Below are positions 24,912 to 32,603 of a stretch of DNA of 64,000 nucleotides, in pieces. The stretch is from Haloplanus aerogenes. GTDB taxonomy: Archaea; Halobacteriota; Halobacteria; Halobacteriales; Haloferacaceae. The stretch is from the NCBI RefSeq assembly GCF_003856835.1, contig NZ_CP034145.1, forward strand, positions 868,001 through 932,000, given 5' to 3'. Both the position numbers and the translations under genes were made by a program. The notes beneath the pieces are model-generated. The model saw only the letters and a program-made list of their open reading frames with translations. It had not been told where the DNA came from and searched no databases. Positions within the stretch are counted from its first letter, which is position 1. Every line of letters starts with the position of its first letter.

Positions 24912-25271
24912 TTAGCGGTTCAGAATAGGCGCTTTGAGCGCGGCCACCTCGCCCATGATCGTCTCGACGTGTTCTTCCGGGACGCCGTTCTCCTCCAGCG
25001 CTTCTTCGAGGTAGCGCCCGACGAGGTCGAAGTCCGCTTCCTCGATACCGAGGTGGTCGTGTGCCTCGCGCATGTCGCCGCCGCTGTACTCGACGGGACC
25101 GCCGGCGACGGCGCTGATGAACTGGATCTGGTGCGTGCGGAGATCCGCCATATCCGTGTCCTCGAAGTACGGCGTCAGTTGGTCGTCGTCGAGTACGCGC
25201 TCGTAGAAGTCGTCGACGACTGCTTCGACTGCGTCTCGGCCACCGATATCCTGATAGATAGTCTGCGACAT
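24912..25271 (-). CDS. Group I truncated haemoglobin (trHbN-like)
   Basis: A 119-residue 2-over-2 globin that would bind O2 or NO. The N-terminal YQDIGGRDAVEAVVDDFYER carries the B10 Tyr region, THQIQFISAVAGGP the distal E-helix Gln, and REAHDHLGI the proximal His. The ending HVETIMGEVAALKAPIL is the H helix. Roles in NO detoxification or oxygen sensing are known in the family. A redox-type bat regulator gene is immediately upstream in the same direction. Confidence 0.92.
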   Translation of the reverse strand: MSQTIYQDIGGRDAVEAVVDDFYERVLDDDQLTPYFEDTDMADLRTHQIQFISAVAGGPVEYSGGDMREAHDHLGIEEADFDLVGRYLEEALEENGVPEEHVETIMGEVAALKAPILNR

Positions 25272-25326
25272 TGCGACACGAGATGATCGGCGCGGCGTGG
25301 GGATACGACCACCGACTAGGATGCTC

Positions 25327-25342
25327 GGGCTTTTTTAAGCCC
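25327..25342 (-). terminator. GGGCTT-TTTT-AAGCCC hairpin between regulator and haemoglobin
   Basis: A perfect 6-base inverted repeat around a T run lies between the stop of the HTH gene and the start of the haemoglobin gene. On the minus strand it reads GGGCTTAAAAAAGCCC, so it may also supply a TATA-like box for the haemoglobin. Terminator or promoter cannot be decided from sequence. Confidence 0.35.
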
Positions 25343-25361
25343 CCGTGGCGGCGACACCGGG

Positions 25362-25997
25362 TCAGTTCGAGATGATCTGATCGAACAGTTTCGTCTGCGC
25401 CACCGACAGGTGTTCGACGAACGTGGAGACGGAGACGCCGAGTTCGTCCGCCACGGCGCCCGATTTCGCGCTCTTGGGCGAGTCGAAGTAGCCCATCTCG
25501 TGAGCCGTCTTGAGCACCTCGTACTGGCGGTCGGTGAACGCGTTCCGGTCCGCGACGAGCAAGGCGGGTCCGTCTTCGCCTGCTCCCGTGCGGACGAGTC
25601 GCCGGACCGTCACGTCGGCACAGCAGGATTCGAGGTCGGACGCGATGGCACGCAGGGTGTCGAGGTCGGGTGTGATGAACGTGAGACGGAGACAGCCACC
25701 GTCCGCCCGGAGGCCGCGGATCGGACAGCCGTGACTCGGCACGCGCGAACACGGACAGTCCTCGTCGTGGGTGTACCGGTACACCGACTGTGAGCCGTCC
25801 TCGAATACGGCCTCGGCAGCGTCGACGTTCACGCGTTCCCCGTCGTGCTCTACCGTCACCTCGCCGACGACGGCCGATTCCGCCGTCCCACCCTGGTCGA
25901 CGGTCACCGACTCGACGGCGACATCCTTGCTCAGCGACGACGCGGGACACCCAGTCACGCCGCGGAGTTCGAACTGGACGTGGATTCCGGACGCCAT
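25362..25997 (-). CDS. Bat-type HTH transcriptional regulator with cysteine cluster
   Basis: A 211-residue haloarchaeal regulator. The N-terminal half is a beta-rich sensor. A Cys cluster (DEDCPCSRVPSHGCPIRG plus CLRL and ESCCADV) sits near 85-140 and suggests metal or redox sensing. The C-terminal HTH of the bacterio-opsin-activator type is NAFTDRQYEVLKTAHEMGYF with DELGVSVSTFVEHL. The start at 25997 is supported by a TATA box about 24 bases upstream, so it is leaderless. It may control the downstream truncated haemoglobin. Confidence 0.88.
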   Translation of the reverse strand: MASGIHVQFELRGVTGCPASSLSKDVAVESVTVDQGGTAESAVVGEVTVEHDGERVNVDAAEAVFEDGSQSVYRYTHDEDCPCSRVPSHGCPIRGLRADGGCLRLTFITPDLDTLRAIASDLESCCADVTVRRLVRTGAGEDGPALLVADRNAFTDRQYEVLKTAHEMGYFDSPKSAKSGAVADELGVSVSTFVEHLSVAQTKLFDQIISN

Positions 25998-26017
25998 ACC
26001 GTCGGGAACCACGCGTC

Positions 26018-26027
26018 GAATATAAGC
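26018..26027 (-). promoter_or_regulatory. TATA box of the bat-type regulator
   Basis: On the minus strand CGCTTATATTCG lies about 24 bases before the ATG at 25997, the usual spacing for a leaderless haloarchaeal mRNA. It decides the start at 25997 against the longer frame. Confidence 0.5.
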
Positions 26028-26115
26028 GGCGTCGTTCCCGCCAGTCGTGCCGAGGTCCTGTTGTTCTACTAAACAGTTAAGACGGTTCCTCGCGTCCCGG
26101 TCCCCGGAGATTCTA

Positions 26116-26772
26116 ATGGCAGATCCCGTCAACAACATCGTCAAGGAGATACCGTTCGCCGAACTCGTCCGCAAGGCTGCGCTGGCGGTGGCCGACGGGC
26201 AGACGGCACTCGACCTCAACTCCGTCCAGACGGCACAGACGCTCGCGGATATGGAACTCGACGCCGGCGCCGTCATTCTCGGCATCGTCGAGGAGACGGA
26301 CGCCGACGGCAACGTCACGAACGTCTCGACGCTGACGAACGATCAGCCGCTCTCACTCTTGGCCTACGGCGTCACGCCCACGTTCTACGAGTTCAGCGAG
26401 ACGGAGATCGACCTCAAATTCTGGGTGCGGTGGCACACCCGAAGCACGCACGTCGAGAGCGACTCGACGTTCTCGCGGGATCTGCGCACGTCCTACGAGC
26501 AGTCGCGCAAGAAGTACGGTGGCGGCGGCGGCGTCGGCCTCAACCTCGGCTTCTTCTCCATCGGGGGCAAGGGCGGCTACCAGAAACAGGAGGTCAAGGG
26601 TGAACGCGAGGTGGAACTCGACGTGCGGGCACACAGCGAGTACGACAGCAAGGTGTACGGGCTGGACGCGAGCGCGGCCTGCCGGCTGAAGACGACGCTG
26701 GTGCCCAAGCCCGCCCCGGACCGCTCGGTGCCCGAAATCATCACGCGCCCGGCCGAGGGTGGATCGCCGTGA
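26116..26772 (+). CDS. Unknown protein, first gene of the four-gene PASTA operon
   Basis: 218 residues, no signal peptide or membrane span. Residues 1-40 form helices with FAELVRKAALAVADGQTALD, a motif repeated in the next gene (LGELVSGVARAVAEGQTELD). Near 95-110 is VTPTFYEFSETEIDLKFWVR, a hydrophobic strand pair ending in an E-[IV]-[DK]-L motif also seen in the next two genes. Then comes a glycine-rich hairpin YGGGGGVGLNLGFFSIGGKG, a charged strand region and a Pro-rich tail. The pattern recalls DUF2589-like proteins (from memory, not searched). The function is unknown. Confidence 0.8.
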   Translation: MADPVNNIVKEIPFAELVRKAALAVADGQTALDLNSVQTAQTLADMELDAGAVILGIVEETDADGNVTNVSTLTNDQPLSLLAYGVTPTFYEFSETEIDLKFWVRWHTRSTHVESDSTFSRDLRTSYEQSRKKYGGGGGVGLNLGFFSIGGKGGYQKQEVKGEREVELDVRAHSEYDSKVYGLDASAACRLKTTLVPKPAPDRSVPEIITRPAEGGSP

Positions 26773-27155
26773 GCCAGTCGCTCGATTCCTGGACTGCGCG
26801 GCCGCTGGGCGAACTGGTCTCCGGCGTCGCCCGGGCGGTGGCGGAGGGGCAGACGGAACTCGACCGCGCGTCGCTCTCGACGCGACGGGACATCCAGCGA
26901 GCGGTCGAAGACGGAGATCTGGAGATGCCCATCGAGACGCCGTGGTTCCGCTTCGCGGGCGTCGAGGCCGACCTGAACGTGTCGCTGTCGATGCGCGGCC
27001 GGCCGGAGCGCGACGCCGACGGCGAGATTCGCGCGTATCGGCCGACGCTCGTCGCCGCACCCACCGATCCCGCGTTCACGACCCGCACCGACTACGACGT
27101 GGCGGCGTCGAGTCGCGTCCGCCTCGACATCGTCCCCGTCCCCGGCACCGAGTGA
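26769..27155 (+). CDS. Unknown protein, second gene of the PASTA operon (paralogous N-terminus)
   Basis: 128 residues, GTG start overlapping the previous stop by four bases (GTGA). The N-terminal helix LGELVSGVARAVAEGQTELD is plainly related to the first gene's. It is followed by IETPWFRFAGVEADLNVSLS, matching the hydrophobic strand plus V-E-x-D-L motif, and a C-terminal strand RVRLDIVPVPGTE. It lacks the glycine-rich segment. It is probably a small partner or subunit of the same particle or complex as gene 1. Confidence 0.75.
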   Translation: MSQSLDSWTARPLGELVSGVARAVAEGQTELDRASLSTRRDIQRAVEDGDLEMPIETPWFRFAGVEADLNVSLSMRGRPERDADGEIRAYRPTLVAAPTDPAFTTRTDYDVAASSRVRLDIVPVPGTE

Positions 27156-27156
27156 G

Positions 27157-28296
27157 ATGCCGGGCGACGACTTCCAATTCACGACGGCACTCGCCACCCT
27201 CGACGCCTCGAAACTCGATCGGGCGGAGAAACGCGAGGTCGAGGGGCTCTACCGGGCCAAGGAATATCTCACCACCGCGTTGCGCGAGCAACTGATCGAG
27301 GTGGAGAGCGAGCGCGACCTCCTCCGGACGAAAGTCGACCGCTTGCAGGCGGAGCGCGACGCGATCCGTGACCGGCTGGACGGCCTCGAAGCCGACCGCG
27401 GCACCGTCGCCCCCGACCGACTGGTCGCGTCGCTGGGTGACGCCCTCGCCACCGCCCGCGACGACCTCTCCGAGGCCGACTACGCCATCGGTCGGATCGA
27501 GGTCGACCTGAAGGCGAACGTCGTGGGCGGCGCGGACGGCCCGCAGTTCCAGCTTCCCGACCTCGCCGAGTCGGTGAACCGCGAGGCGCTGAGCACGCTC
27601 CGATTCGACCTTCGGCCGGCCACGCGGGACGAGACGGTTACCTACGACCCGATTCCCGACGTGCGCGACCGGTCGCTCGACGAGGCACGGGAGGCGATCC
27701 GGCGCGCGGGCTTCGCCGTGGGCGAGGTGGCGACCGAACCCGGCGACGCCGACGACGTGGTCCTCGACCAGTTCCCGTCGCCTCGATCCGTCGCGGAACC
27801 GGGGACGGCAGTGGATCTCACCGTCTCCGAACGCCGCGAAATCGACGTACCGGCCGTGATCGGCCACGATCTGACGGACGCGACGGCGGCGCTCTCGGCG
27901 GCCGACCTCGCGGTCGGGGAAATCGACGCCGAGACGCGCGACGAACCGCCGGACGTGGTGGTCGGCCAGACGCCGCCGGCGGGGGACGCAGTGCCCGTCG
28001 GAACGGCGGTCGATCTGACCGTCTCGGCCGGTCCGCCCGACGAGGGAACCGAGAGCGCGGATGAACAGGACGGGAACGTGAACGAACGGGCGAGCGAGTC
28101 GGACGCTGGGCCCGCCCTCGAAGCCGTCGACGGCATCGGCCCGACCTACGCCGACCGCCTGCGCGAGGCGGGCATCACCGACCTGTCGGCGCTTCTCGAC
28201 CGGGAGCCGGCAGCGGTGGCCGACATCACCCGCGCCTCGACGAGTCGCGTCGAGGACTGGTTCGGCCACGCGAAACGCCTGCTGGAGGGCGAATGA
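27157..28296 (+). CDS. Coiled coil - two PASTA repeats - helix-hairpin-helix protein
   Basis: 379 residues, cytosolic by sequence. Residues 10-85 form a long coiled coil (KEYLTTALREQLIEVESERD and following). Residues 95-120 hold ADYAIGRIEVDLKANVV, again the shared E-V-D-L motif. Two PASTA repeats span about 165-225 (IPDVRDRSLDEAREAIRRAG ... VVLDQFPSPRSVAEPGTAVD) and 226-295 (VPAVIGHDLTDATAALSAAD ... VVVGQTPPAGDAVPVGTAVD). An acidic linker leads to a HhH (VDGIGPTYADRLREAGITDL). PASTA usually binds cell-wall muropeptides outside bacteria; here it is in a soluble archaeal protein. Starts one base after the previous stop. Confidence 0.85.
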   Translation: MPGDDFQFTTALATLDASKLDRAEKREVEGLYRAKEYLTTALREQLIEVESERDLLRTKVDRLQAERDAIRDRLDGLEADRGTVAPDRLVASLGDALATARDDLSEADYAIGRIEVDLKANVVGGADGPQFQLPDLAESVNREALSTLRFDLRPATRDETVTYDPIPDVRDRSLDEAREAIRRAGFAVGEVATEPGDADDVVLDQFPSPRSVAEPGTAVDLTVSERREIDVPAVIGHDLTDATAALSAADLAVGEIDAETRDEPPDVVVGQTPPAGDAVPVGTAVDLTVSAGPPDEGTESADEQDGNVNERASESDAGPALEAVDGIGPTYADRLREAGITDLSALLDREPAAVADITRASTSRVEDWFGHAKRLLEGE

Positions 28297-28535
28297 CCGG
28301 CACCCATCTGGTCGCGTTCGACCCGTCGAGCGACGAGGCGACGATCCAGCGGGTGCTCGGCCGCGTCGTCGCCGGCGGTGGCGAACTGGTCTTCGTCGCT
28401 GGCGGCGGGGTGATCGTCCGCGCGCCCGAGGTGGTCGTGGAGGCGCTTGGTGCCGACCCCGCGGTGCGCCACGTTGGCGGGGTGACGCTGCCCGACAGGG
28501 CACCTGCGCGCATCCGTCGACCGGCGTCGGAGTGA
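28293..28535 (+). CDS. Small I9-propeptide-like protein, last gene of the PASTA operon
   Basis: 80 residues, ATGA overlap with the PASTA gene. The order of elements, THLVAFDPSSDEATIQRVLG, GGGELVFVAGGGVIVRAP and VVEALGADPAVRHVGGVTLP, is like the peptidase-inhibitor I9 / subtilisin propeptide fold (strand-helix-strand, then a helix with LxADPxVxxV). No protease gene is adjacent. It could be a free-standing inhibitor or assembly chaperone. The fold call is by eye. Confidence 0.65.
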   Translation: MTGTHLVAFDPSSDEATIQRVLGRVVAGGGELVFVAGGGVIVRAPEVVVEALGADPAVRHVGGVTLPDRAPARIRRPASE

Positions 28536-28641
28536 GCCGCCGCGGCGCCGTCTGGCGGCGCGTGTGCCCCGTTCACACCCGCCACGTCCGTCGATTACGG
28601 CCACGAAAGCTTTAGGCGGGTGGTCGGCCTACGAGTCGGCG

Positions 28642-31158
28642 ATGAAACGCGGCCCCGAACTGATCATCACGGAGAAGGACAACGCCGCCCGCCGGATCGC
28701 TGACATTCTGAGCGGCGGGAGCGCGGAGAGTGACCGCGTCAACGGCGTCAACGTCTACAAGTGGGGCGGCAAGCGGTGTATCGGGCTCTCGGGCCACGTC
28801 GTCGGTGTGGACTTCCCGCCGGAGTACAGCGACTGGCGCGACGTGGAGCCGGTCGAACTCATCTCCGCGGACATCGAGAAGCGGCCGACCCAGGAGAACA
28901 TCGTCGCCGCCCTCCGCCGTCTGGCGCGCAACGCCTCGCACATCCACATCGCCACCGACTACGACCGCGAGGGTGAACTCATCGGCAAGGAGGCGTACGA
29001 ACTCGTCCGCGAGGTGAACGAGGAGGCACCGGTCGACCGCGTCCGCTTCTCCTCTATCACCGACCGCGAAGTGACCGAGGCGTTCGCGGACCCCGACGAC
29101 CTCGACTTCGACCTCGCGGCGGCCGGCGAGGCCCGTCAGATCGTCGATCTGATGTGGGGCGCGTCGCTCACCCGATTCCTCTCGCTCTCCGCCCGCCAAC
29201 TCGGCGACGACTTCATCTCCGTCGGCCGGGTGCAGGGACCGACGCTGAAACTCATCGTCGACCGCGAGCGCGAAATCGACGCGTTCGACCCCGAGGACTA
29301 CTGGGAACTGTTCGCCGACCTCGTCAAAGACGACGAGGCGTTCGAGGCGCAGTACTTCTACCTCGACGAGGACGATACGGAGGCGGACCGCGTCTGGGAC
29401 GAGGAGATGGCGGAAGCCGTCTACGCCGTCCTCGCCGACGCGTCGGCGGCGACGGTCGAGGAGGTGCGCCGGCGCACCCGGACCGACGACCCGCCGGCGC
29501 CGTTCAACACGACGCAGTTCATCCGCGCCGCCAGCGGCATCGGCTACTCCGCCCAGCGCGCCATGAGCATCGCGGAGGACCTCTACACCGCGGGCTACAT
29601 CACGTACCCGCGGACGGACAACACGGTCTACCCCGAGGATCTGGAGCCGCGGGAGTTGCTGGACGCCCTCTCGTCCGGTCGGCGCTTCGGCGACGACGCC
29701 GCCTCCCTCCTCGACGCCGACGATATCGAACCCACCGCTGGCGACGAGGAGACGACCGACCACCCGCCGATTCACCCGACGGACGAACTCCCCTCGCCGT
29801 CCGACCTCTCGGAGGACGAGTGGGAGGTGTACGAACTCGTCGTGCGGCGGTTCCTCGCCACCGTCGCCGACGCGGCGACGTGGGAACATCTGCGCGTGGT
29901 GGCGACGGTCAGCGGCGACGAGATGGACCCCTCGCTGAAGGCGAACGGGAAACGGCTGGTCGACCCCGGCTACCACGCCGTCTACCCCTACCGCTCGACG
30001 AGCGAGAACTTCGTTCCCGACGTGGAAGAGGGCGAGGAACTCGCGGTGACGGACGCACGGCTGGAGGACAAGCAGACCCAGCCACCCCGCCGGTACGGCC
30101 AGTCCCGCCTCATCGAGACGATGGAGGACATGGGCATCGGAACGAAGGCGACCCGGCACGACGTGATCCAGAAACTCTACGACCGGGGGTACATCGAGGG
30201 CGACCCGCCCCGTCCCACGCGTCTCGCCCGCGGTGTCGTCGAGGCGTCCGAGGAGTTCGCCGACCTGATCGTCAGCGAAGAGATGACGGCGCAGTTGGAG
30301 GCGGACATGCAGGCCATCGCGCGCGGCGAGGCGACACTGGAGGACGTGACCGACGAGTCCCGCGAGATGCTCGAACGCGTCTTCGACCGTCTGACCGAGT
30401 CGCGGGAGGAACTCGGCGACCACCTCCGCGACTCGCTGAAGGCCGACAAGACCGTCGGCCCGTGCCCCGAGTGTGGTGAGGACCTCGTCATCCGCCGGAG
30501 TCGCCGCGGTTCCTACTTCGTCGGCTGCGACGGCTACCCCGACTGCGAGTACACCCTGCCGCTCCCGTCGACGGGCAAACCGATCCTGCTTGACGAGACG
30601 TGTCCGGATCACGGCCTCCACGACGTGAAGATGCTGGCCGGCCGCAAGACGTTCGTCCACGGTTGCCCGCTGTGTGCGGCGGAGGCAGCCGACGAGGAGC
30701 CCGACCTGATCGTCGGGCCGTGTCCCGAGTGTGGGGAGGAGGAGGGTGGCGAACTCGCCATCAAGCGCCTCCGGTCGGGTGGTCGGCTGGTCGGCTGTAC
30801 GCGCTACCCCGACTGCGACTACTCCCTGCCGATGCCCCGCCGTGGCGAGGCCGAACTCACGGACGAGACGTGTGACGAACACGGCCTGCCGGGCATCCGC
30901 ATCACCTACGAGGACGAGGACCGCGAACCCTGGGATCTGGGCTGTCCCATCTGCAACTACCGGGAGTATCAGGCCCGACAGGAGGGGACGGAACTGGAGA
31001 CCATCGACGGCATCGGCGAGAAGACGGCGGAGAAACTGAAAGACGCAGGCGTGGAGGACGTGGCTGGGTTGAAGGCCGCCGAACCGGACGCGCTCGCGGA
31101 CGAGATCGACGGCGTCGGGCCGGACACGGTACGGAACTGGCAGGCGGACGCGGATTGA
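28642..31158 (+). CDS. topA: DNA topoisomerase I (type IA)
   Basis: An 838-residue enzyme relaxing negatively supercoiled DNA by single-strand passage. It has a Toprim domain with LIITEKDNAARRIADIL and HIATDYDREGELIGKEAY, and the active-site Tyr in the TAGYITYPRTDNTVYP segment. After residue 600 there are four cysteine modules (CPECGEDLVI...CDGYPDC, CPDHGLHDV...CPLC, CPECGEEEGG...CTRYPDC, CDEHGLPG...CPIC). A C-terminal helix-hairpin-helix follows (IDGIGEKTAEKLKDAGVEDV). ATG at 28642 follows CTTTAGG by about 30 bases. Upstream of GGGP synthase, a common haloarchaeal order. Confidence 0.97.
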   Translation: MKRGPELIITEKDNAARRIADILSGGSAESDRVNGVNVYKWGGKRCIGLSGHVVGVDFPPEYSDWRDVEPVELISADIEKRPTQENIVAALRRLARNASHIHIATDYDREGELIGKEAYELVREVNEEAPVDRVRFSSITDREVTEAFADPDDLDFDLAAAGEARQIVDLMWGASLTRFLSLSARQLGDDFISVGRVQGPTLKLIVDREREIDAFDPEDYWELFADLVKDDEAFEAQYFYLDEDDTEADRVWDEEMAEAVYAVLADASAATVEEVRRRTRTDDPPAPFNTTQFIRAASGIGYSAQRAMSIAEDLYTAGYITYPRTDNTVYPEDLEPRELLDALSSGRRFGDDAASLLDADDIEPTAGDEETTDHPPIHPTDELPSPSDLSEDEWEVYELVVRRFLATVADAATWEHLRVVATVSGDEMDPSLKANGKRLVDPGYHAVYPYRSTSENFVPDVEEGEELAVTDARLEDKQTQPPRRYGQSRLIETMEDMGIGTKATRHDVIQKLYDRGYIEGDPPRPTRLARGVVEASEEFADLIVSEEMTAQLEADMQAIARGEATLEDVTDESREMLERVFDRLTESREELGDHLRDSLKADKTVGPCPECGEDLVIRRSRRGSYFVGCDGYPDCEYTLPLPSTGKPILLDETCPDHGLHDVKMLAGRKTFVHGCPLCAAEAADEEPDLIVGPCPECGEEEGGELAIKRLRSGGRLVGCTRYPDCDYSLPMPRRGEAELTDETCDEHGLPGIRITYEDEDREPWDLGCPICNYREYQARQEGTELETIDGIGEKTAEKLKDAGVEDVAGLKAAEPDALADEIDGVGPDTVRNWQADAD

Positions 31159-31195
31159 TAGGTTGTTGATAGACGCTCCCGACAGAACGGCGTGT

Positions 31196-31220
31196 GGCTG
31201 CATCGACGAACGATGCAGCC
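31196..31220 (+). terminator. Hairpin GGCTGCATCG-ACGAA-CGATGCAGCC
   Basis: A perfect 10-base stem with 5-base loop lies between the topA stop and the GGGP synthase start. It is followed 17 bases later by a T run that also contains the TATA-like TTTTTATC of the next gene. It may act as a terminator or attenuator. Confidence 0.4.
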
Positions 31221-31268
31221 GAGATGAGTCGGACCCTTTTTATCAGATCCACGAAGTAGAGTGTCTCA

Positions 31269-31982
31269 ATGACTACGCCGTGGGACGACTGGGATCACGT
31301 CCTCAAGGTTGATCCCGACAAGGAACTCGTGGACGGTGAGACGTTCGAGGACGTCTGTGCCACCGGTACCGACGCCATCGAGATCGGTGGCACGACCGGG
31401 ATGACCAAAGAGAAGATGGAGACGGTGGTGGAGGCCTGTTCCAAGTACGGCGTCCCGCTGTATCAGGAGCCGTCGAACCCGGCGGTCGTCATCGAGGACG
31501 ACGCGCTGGACGGCTACCTGATTCCGACGGTGTTCAACGCCGGCGACAGTTTCTGGGTCACCGGCGCTCACAAGGAGTGGGTGCGCATCGAGAACGGTCT
31601 CGACTGGAGTCGCACGCACACCGAGGCGTACATCGTCCTCAATCCGGACTCGTCGGTCGCGGAGTACACCGACGCCAACTGCGACCAGTCGGCGGACGAC
31701 GTGGCCGCCTACGCCGCCGTCGCGGAGAAACTGTTCGGGCAGGAGATCGTCTACATCGAATATTCGGGGACGTTCGGCGATCCCGAGGTCGTGCAGACGG
31801 CGGCCGACGCCCTCGAAGAGACGACCCTGTTCTACGGCGGCGGCATCGGTGACTACGACTCCGCCTACGAGATGGGTCAGCACGCCGACGTGGTCGTGGT
31901 CGGTGACCTCCTTCACGACGAGGGCTGTGACGCCGTCCGTGAGACGGTGGAGGGCGTCAAAGACGCCCACGCGGCCGACTGA
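31269..31982 (+). CDS. Geranylgeranylglyceryl phosphate synthase
   Basis: A 237-residue TIM-barrel enzyme joining geranylgeranyl diphosphate to glycerol 1-phosphate, the first ether bond of archaeal membrane lipids. Family segments are [27 protein letters not shown], the phosphate and G1P-site residues in [11 protein letters not shown] and [14 protein letters not shown], and [15 protein letters not shown]. The TATA-like TTTTTATC about 30 bases upstream suggests a leaderless transcript. Confidence 0.95.
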   Translation: MTTPWDDWDHVLKVDPDKELVDGETFEDVCATGTDAIEIGGTTGMTKEKMETVVEACSKYGVPLYQEPSNPAVVIEDDALDGYLIPTVFNAGDSFWVTGAHKEWVRIENGLDWSRTHTEAYIVLNPDSSVAEYTDANCDQSADDVAAYAAVAEKLFGQEIVYIEYSGTFGDPEVVQTAADALEETTLFYGGGIGDYDSAYEMGQHADVVVVGDLLHDEGCDAVRETVEGVKDAHAAD

Positions 31983-31986
31983 TACA

Positions 31987-32328
31987 CTACGGCCAGTTCT
32001 GCGGAATCTCGTCCCTGTTGTCGTTCATCAACGTGAGGAACGGTTCGATCTCTCCGAAGCGTGGACCACGTGTGAGCGTCTCCGCCTCCGGGTCCCAGTC
32101 GACGAGTCCGTGGTCGTCCAGTTTCGGAAAGTGGTTGTGGGACAGTGCGAGCTGGAGGACATCCGGTTCGCCGTCGAATTCGGTGAATCGGGCCGTCCTG
32201 ATCGTCGCGTCGGCACACGCGTCGGGGTGGGCGAGTCCCCAGAGGATCTGACGGCGGTACTCGTGGCTGAGTATCTCGAACAGCTCGCTCAATGAGGCAT
32301 CTCTGACGCCGCTGGATTTTTGTGTCAT
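31987..32328 (-). CDS. Winged-helix regulator (haloarchaeal DUF7344-type)
   Basis: A 113-residue protein dominated by a winged helix: SLSELFEILSHEYRRQILWG is helix 1-2, LALSHNHFPKLDDHGLVDWD the recognition helix and wing, and IEPFLTLMNDN the C-terminal helix. This is the common haloarchaeal stand-alone ArsR/DUF7344-like architecture. ATG at 32328 is preferred to 32358. An inverted repeat GCGGAACGCA/TGCGTTCCGC lies just upstream and could be its own operator. It converges on GGGP synthase. Confidence 0.8.
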   Translation of the reverse strand: MTQKSSGVRDASLSELFEILSHEYRRQILWGLAHPDACADATIRTARFTEFDGEPDVLQLALSHNHFPKLDDHGLVDWDPEAETLTRGPRFGEIEPFLTLMNDNRDEIPQNWP

Positions 32329-32344
32329 GTTCGGGATCGAAGTT

Positions 32345-32375
32345 GCGGAACGCAACACCCTGTGATGCGTTCCGC
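32345..32375. promoter_or_regulatory. Inverted repeat GCGGAACGCA...TGCGTTCCGC
   Basis: A perfect 10-base inverted repeat with an 11-base centre, 17 bases upstream of the winged-helix gene start. The position and symmetry suit an operator, possibly autoregulatory. A second short palindrome CACCCAC-CT-GTGGGTG lies at 32510-32525 before the enolase-family gene. The rest of 32329-32603 shows no gene. Confidence 0.4.
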
Positions 32376-32603
32376 GCGGTCGTCGCGCGAAGAGAATCGG
32401 GTGACTCGGATAGCTTGGTTCACGTGTGCCCCACGTCGGAGCCTGAACGCACAGTGTATGCGGTGTTCCGTAGTGTTCACTAGCGGCCGACCGGATGTAA
32501 CGATATTTTCACCCACCTGTGGGTGACACTCCTCGCCTCCGTGAGAGTGCCCGATCACCGTTTGGCACCGGGCTTTTTCCTCCCGCCTTCCGAAGCGGAG
32601 ACG

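Noticed and set aside
28612-31203. 863-residue minus-strand ORF
   Set aside because: It is the antisense shadow of topA in high-GC DNA; it has no family motifs and the plus-strand gene is certain.
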